Source: JABMRP01 sp964444795 | GTDB taxonomy: Bacteria > Planctomycetota > Planctomycetia > Pirellulales > Thermoguttaceae | Assembly (NCBI GenBank): GCA_964444795.1 | Contig: CAYUIQ010000344.1 | Location: 1-7,120 of the forward strand | Direction: 5' to 3' | Length of the DNA: 7,120 nucleotides | Part shown: positions 1 through 5,710 of the stretch, piece by piece | Layout of the letters: every line of letters starts with the position of its first letter | How positions within the stretch are numbered: position 1 is the first letter of the stretch | Position numbers and translations under genes: made by a program | The notes under the pieces: generated by a model | The model's input: only the letters and a program-made list of their open reading frames with translations | Database searches by the model: none | What the model was told of the DNA's origin: nothing

Positions 1-821
1 TCAGAAACGTCGTCTTTCTCAGCCTCCCGGCCACGGCATCCGACGCCGACTTGGTTCACGTTGCCGAGTGCCACGGACTTCGCGTTCTGTGCTTGATCGG
101 CACCCGGGTCACCGATGCGGGGCTTGTGCATCTGACGGGATTGTCGGATCTGCGAAGGTTACTGCTTGGGAAGACGGCGGTCACCGACGCCGGCTTGGTG
201 CATCTGACGGGATTGTCGGATCTGCGAAGGTTAACGCTTGAGAAGACGGCGGTCACCGACGCCGGCTTGGTGCATCTGAAGAATCTCACCGCTCTGGAAA
301 GCCTCTCGTTGACCGACACCCAGGTTGGCGACGCGGGACTGGCGCACCTGGAGGACTTGACCACTCTCTATTCGCTGGAATTGGCCAACACGCAAGTGAC
401 CGACGCCGGGCTGCTCTACCTTCGGAAGATGACCAATCTGGACAGTCTTGATCTCGACAATACCCAGATTAAGGGTCCGGGATTGGAACACTTCAGAGAA
501 CTCCGAAGCCTGAGGCGCCTAGATCTCGATGGGTGCCCAGTGACCGGTCCCGGATTTGAGCACCTCAGCGGACTGCCCAAGCTTGGGGACCTACACCTCG
601 GCGAGACGGAGATCGACGACGCAGGATTGGCCCACCTGAGCGGGCTAGCGAACCTTGATCGCTTGATCCTCTGGCACACCAAAGTGACCGATGCCGGGCT
701 AAAACACCTGCAAGCACTTCCCAAGCTGAACACTCTATTCGTCGGCAAAACGGAGGTAACCAAGGCAGGGGCCTATCAGTTCCGCCGGACCTCGGCCAAC
801 CGGTGCGTCGTTCACCGGTAG
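1..821 (+). CDS. Leucine-rich-repeat protein, 5'-truncated by the window edge
   Basis: The frame is open from base 3 to the TAG at 819-821 and is already in repeat register at the window edge. The TTG at 51 is therefore only the first possible internal start; the real start lies upstream. The visible 272 residues are almost entirely about eleven 24-residue leucine-rich repeats with the pattern L-x-x-L-x-L-x-x-T-x-V-T-D-A-G-L-x-x-L. The last repeat runs into a short basic tail ending CVVHR. No membrane segment, kinase or protease domain is visible, though an N-terminal signal or domain could lie outside the window. LRR solenoids of this type are usually protein-interaction surfaces and are very abundant in planctomycetes; the partner is unknown. 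Two adjacent repeats are nearly identical at DNA level (see 108-279). The gene converges on the methyltransferase gene. The LRR assignment is secure; the function is not. Confidence 0.9.
   Translation, partial: RNVVFLSLPATASDADLVHVAECHGLRVLCLIGTRVTDAGLVHLTGLSDLRRLLLGKTAVTDAGLVHLTGLSDLRRLTLEKTAVTDAGLVHLKNLTALESLSLTDTQVGDAGLAHLEDLTTLYSLELANTQVTDAGLLYLRKMTNLDSLDLDNTQIKGPGLEHFRELRSLRRLDLDGCPVTGPGFEHLSGLPKLGDLHLGETEIDDAGLAHLSGLANLDRLILWHTKVTDAGLKHLQALPKLNTLFVGKTEVTKAGAYQFRRTSANRCVVHR
108..279 (+). repeat. 72-bp tandem repeat units inside the LRR gene
   Basis: Units 108-179 and 180-251 each encode one 24-residue LRR and share an exact 36-bp block (120 bp-scale unit offset 72) beginning at the GTG CAT CTG codons, silent positions included. 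A third unit begins at 252 and matches the second through about 279, including the preceding AAGACGGCG, before diverging. The other repeats in the gene are similar only as protein. This pattern suggests recent unit duplication or gene conversion. Confidence 0.85.
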
Positions 822-917
822 TGAGGAAAGCTCCCGCAGAGGCAACGGTGTCTGCAGCGTGACGCGAAAAGAGCACGATCCGCGAGCAGGCTGACGCCAT
901 TTCCCCCATCCTTCGTT

Positions 918-1005
918 CTTCGTGTTCTTGGTGTCTTCGTGGTACTGCAATCGTCCTGCCGTCTGCCCAGATCGGATTTACCACAAAGACACCAAGGACA
1001 CGAAG
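918..1005. repeat. Imperfect inverted repeat, REP/MITE-like
   Basis: The 27-base arms at 918-944 and 979-1005 are reverse complements at 25 of 27 positions and are separated by 34 bases. The arms contain CTTGGTGTCTTCGTGGTA and, on the other side, TACCACAAAGACACCAAGGA. From memory, unverified, this sequence is a dispersed repeat in planctomycete and other genomes, and it produces spurious peptides of the 'HEDTKNTK' type. It lies between convergent genes, where it could act as a bidirectional terminator, but neither side has a clear T-tract. Confidence 0.75.
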
Positions 1006-1081
1006 TTGTACGATGGCTCTCCGAAGCCGTCGTTGGATCTGTCGTGGTTCCTTTCGACGGGCTGGGAAGCCCATCGTACAA
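1006..1081. repeat. Second imperfect inverted repeat, abutting the first
   Basis: The 27-base arms at 1006-1032 and 1055-1081 match at 21 of 27 positions when one is reverse-complemented. The outer 11 bases are perfect (TTGTACGATGG and CCATCGTACAA) and the spacer is 22 bases. The element starts at the base after the preceding palindrome and ends 5 bases before the methyltransferase stop codon (1087-1089, minus strand). Its sequence is unrelated to its neighbour, so this is a second repeat family. It may form the 3' end of the methyltransferase transcript. Confidence 0.7.
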
Positions 1082-1086
1082 GCTCT

Positions 1087-3357
1087 CTACGACGGTCGCG
1101 GAGGATCGTCGTACAACTCCAGCACGATACGGTCAATCTGCCGATCGAACCGCTCGGCCGTTTCCGCGTCGGGTGCGTTCTGGAGTTGCTCGACCAGTTC
1201 GACCAGGCGGTCGTGGCCGCGGCGGTCGGCGGGGTGGGAGAAATCGATGGTGCGGATCGGCGTTTGGACCAGTACGCGGCCGTTGATCTCCAGGCCGACG
1301 CCGCGACGCTTGGCGTGGTGCTCGTACCATTGCCAGAGGAGCCGGCTGTTGAGCAGTGCGGCGAAGTAATGCGGGTTCTCTTGGGTTGTCTCGGAGGGTA
1401 CGAACACGTTGGCGCTGAACGGTACGTACACCGGCCCCATCGCCGCGACGAACGACGGGCGCCGGGCCATCTGCACCGAGATCACTTTGGCACTCTGCCA
1501 GAGCCGCTCGTCGCGGGGCCAGTGCAACTGCCACCATGAGCGAGTGCCACGCCGCGTCTCCCGTCGGGCTTCCATCACAGGCCGGAATCGCTTGAGGTGG
1601 GCTCGCAGCGAGGGAAATGCTTCGATGTCGGGACATGTCTGCTGGGTCGAATAGATCAGCATCCGCGACGGCTGCGGGGCGATACGGTAACGGCCCAGGT
1701 CGCAAAGATCGTGGTACGGACGCAACAGCCGCTGCTCGTGCGGGGGTAAGTCAAGTTGGGCCACTTCGACCGGTGTCAGTGTAAACACACCTTCGCTCGT
1801 GGTCCAACGGTTGGCGAACTTGCGATTCGTTTTGGCGTTGATCGTCGCCGGGTTCTCGGCGATGCCCTGTCGCACGATGCCGAGCGTTTCCAAGGCGGGC
1901 CATCGGGCGAGCTTCTCCAGCAGCCGATCGGCCGGCGGTTCCAAGTCGAGTCGGCCGGCGCGGAAGAGTTGCTCCGCCGTCTTTCGATACGTCGCGACCG
2001 GCGATTCGCCGCGAACGAACGGTTCGGCATCGGTCTGGATATCCGCCGGCGCTCGCTTGATCGTTGTGAAACCGGCCACCGGCGTCTTGCCCAGCCGTAG
2101 GATCATGTGCCGCCCCGACACGCCGGGGAAGATCTTCAGCTTCTCCAACAGAAACAGTTCCTCGATCCGGGCCGACTCGCGCAACGCCGCAATCAACCGC
2201 TCGGCGCCGCTGCCGGAGGACCAATAGGCGTTGACGATGTAAGAAAGCGTACCCCCTTCGCGCAACAGTTCCAACCCGCGATGGACGAAGTAGTACCAGA
2301 GGTCCATTCGCGGCGCCCGATAACGCCGGCCGAACTCGGTCCGGGCGATGCGCTCCAACACGTCTTTGCGGTCCAACTCGCGCAGATAGGGCGGGTTGCC
2401 CAGAACCACGTCGAAACGGCCTTCCTTGCCGGCCAGTGGCTCGCCCGTCAACGCATCGCCGGCCGTCAGGTTGACGGCCAGCGTCTCCTCGTGGGTGCCT
2501 GGGGTCGACGGGCACCGAAGCGCAGCTTTGGTCGGCGAGCCCCCAGAACGCGACGAACTGGGGGCTCGCTGCGCTCGACCCCAGGCACCCCACCCATCAA
2601 TCCCGCCGTCACTGAGTACCAGCAGGTTGTCGCTTGGCATCTCCTCGCCGGGCGTCATTGCCTCCAGCCACAACGATCGCCGGGCGACGGTGACCGCCCC
2701 GGCGTCACGGTCGACGCCATGAATGTGGTCGCGAAGGATCCGCAATCGCTCGGCGGGTGTCAATTGCCAGCGGCCGTCGGAATCCCGGCGGAGCACGTCG
2801 GCCCGATCCGCGACACTCCCGGCGAGATACTCCCGCCGGTACGCCCGGAGCAGATAACGATACGCGCCGATCAGAAACGCCCCGCAGCCGCAAGCCGGGT
2901 CGAGAATCTTTGGCCGTGTCTCGACCCGTCCTTCCAAGCACCGGGCGACGATGTAGTCGACGACGTACTCGGGCGTGTAATAGATGCCGCGGGCGCGACG
3001 GGCCCGCGGATCGAGCTCGACCTGTACGTTGCCCGACCCGAGACGGCGAATCCGCCATCGCAGCAGACGATGGTGTATGTCGCCCAGTAGACCGGTCGCC
3101 GGCGGATGCTTCGGCGCGTGCTGGTCAAGCCGGTCGATTCGCCGGACCAGTTCGTTCGGTTCGATGGGAAGCCCGGATGCGGCACGATCGAATACCTCGG
3201 TGGTTGCCATGCCGCGGCGACGGCAAAGCCACAAGAAGGCCGTCAGATCGATGATCCGGCGGACTTCTTCCTCCCATTGCCCCTCGGACAAATTGCCACA
3301 CTCTCCGGCGATTTGCTCGGCGATGTCCGGGACCCAGCGATCGATCTCGCGTAGCAT
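1087..3357 (-). CDS. Eco57I/TaqI-class adenine-specific DNA methyltransferase (type IIG-like, no visible nuclease domain)
   Basis: A 756-residue protein predicted to transfer a methyl group from S-adenosylmethionine to adenine N6 in a specific DNA sequence. Visible in order: a helical N-terminus (1-115); GIYYTP at 124-129 (motif X region); DPACGCGAF at 153-161 (motif I, SAM binding); a motif II-like HGVDRDAG at 213-220; NLTAGDAL at 296-303 (motif III region); catalytic NPPY at 321-324; and a C-terminal target-recognition region of TaqI_C type, with FAALLNSRLLWQWYE at 665-679. Classic Eco57I enzymes carry a PD-(D/E)xK nuclease before the methylase. Here only about 120 residues precede motif X and I see no such motif, so this may be a solitary methylase or a remnant. 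Residues about 256-289 are encoded by a palindromic repeat and are rich in G, S, P and R. The ATG at 3357 lies 4 bp after the transporter stop, with no clear Shine-Dalgarno, which suggests coupled translation. The family call is firm; activity and recognition site are unknown. Confidence 0.9.
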   Translation of the reverse strand: MLREIDRWVPDIAEQIAGECGNLSEGQWEEEVRRIIDLTAFLWLCRRRGMATTEVFDRAASGLPIEPNELVRRIDRLDQHAPKHPPATGLLGDIHHRLLRWRIRRLGSGNVQVELDPRARRARGIYYTPEYVVDYIVARCLEGRVETRPKILDPACGCGAFLIGAYRYLLRAYRREYLAGSVADRADVLRRDSDGRWQLTPAERLRILRDHIHGVDRDAGAVTVARRSLWLEAMTPGEEMPSDNLLVLSDGGIDGWGAWGRAQRAPSSSRSGGSPTKAALRCPSTPGTHEETLAVNLTAGDALTGEPLAGKEGRFDVVLGNPPYLRELDRKDVLERIARTEFGRRYRAPRMDLWYYFVHRGLELLREGGTLSYIVNAYWSSGSGAERLIAALRESARIEELFLLEKLKIFPGVSGRHMILRLGKTPVAGFTTIKRAPADIQTDAEPFVRGESPVATYRKTAEQLFRAGRLDLEPPADRLLEKLARWPALETLGIVRQGIAENPATINAKTNRKFANRWTTSEGVFTLTPVEVAQLDLPPHEQRLLRPYHDLCDLGRYRIAPQPSRMLIYSTQQTCPDIEAFPSLRAHLKRFRPVMEARRETRRGTRSWWQLHWPRDERLWQSAKVISVQMARRPSFVAAMGPVYVPFSANVFVPSETTQENPHYFAALLNSRLLWQWYEHHAKRRGVGLEINGRVLVQTPIRTIDFSHPADRRGHDRLVELVEQLQNAPDAETAERFDRQIDRIVLELYDDPPRPS
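2493..2590. repeat. GC-rich composite palindrome embedded in the methyltransferase ORF
   Basis: The outer arms at 2493-2508 (GGGTGCCTGGGGTCGA) and 2575-2590 are perfect 16-base reverse complements. The inner arms at 2535-2546 (GCGAGCCCCCAG) and 2558-2569 are perfect 12-base complements around an 11-base loop. The right side joins its arms through 5 bases (TGCGC). The left side carries the complementary GCGCA flanked by two extra segments of about 10 bases. The arrangement resembles intergenic REP/MITE-like palindromes that I recall from planctomycetes, unverified. It encodes residues about 256-289 of the methyltransferase without breaking the frame. No target-site duplication is evident. Confidence 0.8.
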
Positions 3358-3361
3358 CCGT

Positions 3362-4915
3362 TTACCCGAGTTGTTCCAGCGCCGGGAACAGCTTCATCAA
3401 GGCAATCCACCCTCCGGCGACCAGTAGCCCGAAGGCGGAGATCCACAGGAACAAGTCCCAAAGGCGGCCCGGGGCGATCCGCCGGTCGCAGCGCCGGTAG
3501 CGGAAGTAGAGCGTGGCGGTGGCCAGAATGGGAAGCATGATCGCCTGGGCCACGCCTCCGGCAAGTACCAGCTTCACCGGGTTGCGCATCAGAATGCAAA
3601 CGCTCACCGAAAAGACGGGAAAGAGGACGCAGAAGGCACGGATCCACCGCAACCGGGCTCGATCGGTCCGCGCACCGACGCCGAAAACGCGCACCGCGTC
3701 GGAGGCCACCCGGGCGTGGCCGGCGTTGGCGACGAAAAACGTCGAGTAGAGCACCGCGAACGCGCCGAAGAGAAACAGCATCTGAGCCGAAGGGCCGAAC
3801 ACGGGCACATACATTTGCCCCAGAGTGCGAATCATCCGGCTGCCCGCGGGATCGTGGTCGGGATAGAGCACGGCGGCCCCCAAGAGGTAAAAGGCGACCG
3901 TGGCCAGGGTGAAGATGAGCATCGAGATGCAGGCGTCCCATCGCATCACTCGCAGCCATCCGCGAGCCCGCTCGGCCCACTCGGGCGTTTGATCCCGCGG
4001 ACCGGTGAACCGCGCGTAACCCTTCTCCAGGCACCAGTAGGGATAGGTGATCAGTTCGTTGGCTCCCACGCCGATGATGCCAAACGTGGCCAACGCGGTG
4101 GCCAGCGGCGATTTGGCCAGGTCTTTGACCGCGGGCGGGAGTTGGAAGCGGAATCCGTCCTTCAAGTCGCCCCAACCGACCGCCCACTCGGCGTGGCTTT
4201 GCAGCGCGCACAGGTTGAAGATGGTCACGGCCGTGAACGAGGCCACGAAGAACATCGAAACGCTCTGGATCATCCCGTAGCGGCCGTTGATCAGCACGGC
4301 CACCGTGACGACGGTCACGAGGATCGCCCAATAGATGTCGTCGGTCCAGAAGTAGCCTGGGGTTTTCCAACTTGGTCTGGCCCGGCCGATCCGCTGGGCA
4401 AGCTGCTCGTCGCTTTCTTCCTGCTCGAGGTCCGGGCGGATCAACGCGGCTTGGGCGTCCCAGTCGTCCTGCAATTGGAGCAGGCGGTTGAAACTTCCGT
4501 CGATCGGCGCGGTCATGGCCAGCGATTGCCCCACGCCGCCGACGATGCCGCCGAGTTGGGCCAGCGTGACGATGAACATGACCAGCCAGTACCACAAGAC
4601 CCAGTTGGTCCCCCGCCGCGGGCCGGGCACTTCGTTCAGCGCCTCCATGGTTGTCTTGCCGGAGGAGATCGCGTATCGGCCCAATTCGATCTGGGCGAAG
4701 ACTTTGATCATGCACCCGACGACAATCAGCCACAGCAGGCAATAGCCGGCCTGGGCTCCCGTCTTGGTGGTGGCGATCAGTTCGCCCGACCCGACGATCG
4801 ATCCGGCGATAATCAGCCCAGGCCCCAATCGCCGGCAGATGCCGATAATCGTTCGTGGCGGCGGCTCAATACCGCCGGGGTGGGACGGGCCTAACGAGGG
4901 TTCTGATTCGGTCAT
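3362..4915 (-). CDS. Nramp-like divalent metal transporter, divergent clade
   Basis: A 517-residue integral membrane protein from the ATG at 4915, with about eleven hydrophobic helices. The region LGPGLIIAGSIVGSGELI followed by TGAQAGYCLLW (residues 30-62) aligns with Nramp TM1-TM2, where canonical members read GPGLL..DPGN..T..GAQ.GY.LLW. The metal-binding DPGN is replaced by GSGE (42-45). The TM6 region reads VGANELITYPYW (283-294) instead of the usual MPHN. A hydrophilic loop (about 145-190) separates TM3 and TM4. Nramp proteins take up Mn2+, Fe2+ and similar ions by proton-coupled transport; with these ligands changed, the substrate here cannot be assumed. A GTG at 4972 would add 19 residues (MRKIFAFLAIRARI...). 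I prefer 4915 because the extension crosses two dyads and looks like untranslated leader, but neither start has a good Shine-Dalgarno. The stop lies 4 bp before the methyltransferase ATG, consistent with an operon. Confidence 0.85.
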   Translation of the reverse strand: MTESEPSLGPSHPGGIEPPPRTIIGICRRLGPGLIIAGSIVGSGELIATTKTGAQAGYCLLWLIVVGCMIKVFAQIELGRYAISSGKTTMEALNEVPGPRRGTNWVLWYWLVMFIVTLAQLGGIVGGVGQSLAMTAPIDGSFNRLLQLQDDWDAQAALIRPDLEQEESDEQLAQRIGRARPSWKTPGYFWTDDIYWAILVTVVTVAVLINGRYGMIQSVSMFFVASFTAVTIFNLCALQSHAEWAVGWGDLKDGFRFQLPPAVKDLAKSPLATALATFGIIGVGANELITYPYWCLEKGYARFTGPRDQTPEWAERARGWLRVMRWDACISMLIFTLATVAFYLLGAAVLYPDHDPAGSRMIRTLGQMYVPVFGPSAQMLFLFGAFAVLYSTFFVANAGHARVASDAVRVFGVGARTDRARLRWIRAFCVLFPVFSVSVCILMRNPVKLVLAGGVAQAIMLPILATATLYFRYRRCDRRIAPGRLWDLFLWISAFGLLVAGGWIALMKLFPALEQLG

Positions 4916-4929
4916 GCGAAGATTCTCGA

Positions 4930-4971
4930 CAATCCGCGCACGGATTGCAAGAAATGCGAAAATTTTTCGCA
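4930..4971. promoter_or_regulatory. Two adjacent dyads in the transporter leader (possible operator)
   Basis: CAATCCG (4930-4936) and CGGATTG (4941-4947) are perfect 7-base inverted arms around CGCA. A few bases away, TGCGAAAA (4955-4962) and TTTTCGCA (4964-4971) are perfect 8-base arms around one T. Both lie 15-56 bases upstream of the preferred transporter ATG on the minus strand. A weak promoter-like pair is also present on the minus strand: TTGCAA at 4950-4945 and GAGAAT at 4927-4922, 17 bases apart. Operators for metal-responsive repressors are often dyads in this position, but I recognise no Fur or MntR consensus. If the GTG at 4972 is the true start, these bases are coding. Confidence 0.35.
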
Positions 4972-4984
4972 CCGAGACTTCGTT

Positions 4985-5001
4985 CCCATGCTCTGCGTGG
5001 G
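4985..5001. repeat. Short hairpin of dispersed-repeat type
   Basis: CCCATGC (4985-4991) and GCGTGGG (4995-5001) pair with one mismatch around TCT. With its flank, CGTTCCCATGCTCTGCGTGG resembles a short palindrome that I recall as repeated in many bacterial genomes (unverified). It lies between the lipoprotein and the transporter, 9 bases from the larger inverted repeat at 5010-5078. Confidence 0.5.
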
Positions 5002-5009
5002 GGCACTGC

Positions 5010-5078
5010 CGTAGCCACGTTCGCCAGAACGTGGGCGTAACCCTTGGCCCACTCCCACGTTCTGGCGAACTAGCTACG
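5010..5078. repeat. REP-like inverted repeat, possible terminator of the lipoprotein gene
   Basis: The arms at 5010-5035 and 5054-5078 share a perfect 17-base reverse complement (GTTCGCCAGAACGTGGG) plus an outer CGTAGC, separated by a short mismatched stretch with a one-base length difference. The left arm also contains its own small dyad, CCACGTT (5015-5021) and AACGTGG (5028-5034). The structure begins 8 bases after the lipoprotein stop on the minus strand, so its transcript would form a strong stem there. There is no following U-tract, so it may protect or attenuate rather than terminate. It resembles a dispersed planctomycete repeat from memory. Confidence 0.7.
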
Positions 5079-5086
5079 CGGGCGGG

Positions 5087-5566
5087 TTAGTGAGCGGAAG
5101 ACCGCATCGCCGGACGACTCGTCCAGGTGGTCTGGGTGGCCTGGCGGGGCCGAGCGGATCGAGTCACCGGTTGGGATTCCGGCTCGACCGTTTCGGAAAT
5201 CTTCTCGTCGGTCACCGAAAGGACTTTGCCCGGGATGTAGCCCATGCCGGGAACCACCTGTCCACCGCTGGGCGCCAGCCGTGGCCCCGATTCGGGGGAG
5301 AGTGTTTCGATGGTCTCCATCTCGACCGGTTCGAGAATCGCAGGCTCGCCGGCCGCAATTTCCTCGCCGTCCGGGGCTATTTCGGGCGGGGAGAACATGA
5401 CTCCACCGGAAAGGGCAGAGCCCAATCGAGCCAGCGGGTCACACTGTCCGCCACACTCCCCGCCGCACAACGGGCCACACTCGTCCGAAGGATCGGCGCC
5501 CATCCGGCATCCAAGAGAAGAACCGAGAAAACCAAACGCGAGAATCATGATTATCAAACGCGCCAT
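5087..5566 (-). CDS. Small putative lipoprotein with a CxxxC array
   Basis: A 159-residue protein from the ATG at 5566 to TAA at 5087-5089, supported by an AGAGGA Shine-Dalgarno 7 bases upstream. Residues 1-19 form a short signal peptide (MARLI followed by a hydrophobic run) ending SSLGC. Cys20 is a likely lipidation site, although the lipobox is imperfect, with Ser rather than Leu at -3. Cysteines then follow every fourth residue at 30, 34, 38 and 42 (CGPLCGGECGGQC). The rest is Pro/Glu-rich in the middle and Arg/Ser/Thr-rich at the end, probably disordered, with no hydrophobic segment. The protein is probably exported and membrane-anchored. The Cys array could bind a metal or form disulfides; nothing in the sequence decides. 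I do not recognise a named family. The gene is divergent from the glycosyltransferase and 171 bp upstream of the transporter. Confidence 0.75.
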   Translation of the reverse strand: MARLIIMILAFGFLGSSLGCRMGADPSDECGPLCGGECGGQCDPLARLGSALSGGVMFSPPEIAPDGEEIAAGEPAILEPVEMETIETLSPESGPRLAPSGGQVVPGMGYIPGKVLSVTDEKISETVEPESQPVTRSARPRQATQTTWTSRPAMRSSAH

Positions 5567-5573
5567 CGGACTA

Positions 5574-5579
5574 TCCTCT
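5574..5579 (-). promoter_or_regulatory. Ribosome binding site of the lipoprotein gene
   Basis: The minus strand reads AGAGGA with 7 bases to the ATG at 5566. This is the clearest Shine-Dalgarno in the window and supports that start over the internal Met7. Confidence 0.65.
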
Positions 5580-5624
5580 TTTGGCTGGCGGGGATCGGTT
5601 CGCGGGTTGTTCTTGAGTTGCCCT

Positions 5625-5650
5625 GGGATACAACGGGATACAAGGGTATA
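5625..5650. promoter_or_regulatory. 10-bp-phased direct repeats in the divergent promoter region
   Basis: GGGATACAA occurs at 5625-5633 and again at 5635-5643, exactly 10 bases apart, followed at once by a partial copy GGGTATA (5644-5650). On the minus strand this reads as tandem TTGTATCCC. The repeats sit about 60 bases from each of the two divergent start codons. One-helical-turn phasing in a shared promoter region suggests binding by a regulator to one DNA face, but no known consensus is recognised. A weak plus-strand promoter could be TTGAGT (5613-5618) with GATACA (5637-5642). Confidence 0.35.
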
Positions 5651-5710
5651 TTCGGCCGGAAAGTTTGCCTAATCCGCACCTTTTTCCAGCATCCGGCCCA
5701 AAACGGCAAA

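Noticed and set aside
735..1081. Short ORFs on either strand across the intergenic region, with peptides such as HEDTKNTK
   Set aside because: They are translations of the palindromic repeat and have no ribosome binding site or family-like sequence.
1073..1118. Two copies of TCGTACAA flanking the methyltransferase stop codon, considered as a target-site duplication
   Set aside because: Only 8 bases match, one copy belongs to the palindrome arm, and the other encodes the conserved-looking ELYDD end; chance is the simpler explanation.
2493..2590. Possibility that the in-gene palindrome marks a CRISPR unit or attachment site
   Set aside because: It is a single copy in the window with no spacer series, integrase gene or target duplication.
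1751..3090. Long antisense and alternate-frame ORFs over the methyltransferase
   Set aside because: They are GC-rich shadow frames. The 756-residue frame carries all the recognisable motifs.
3243..4894. ORFs of 392 and 499 residues in other frames across the transporter
   Set aside because: They are Arg/Gly/Pro/His-rich with no domain or membrane pattern, while the overlapping Nramp-like frame is clearly real.
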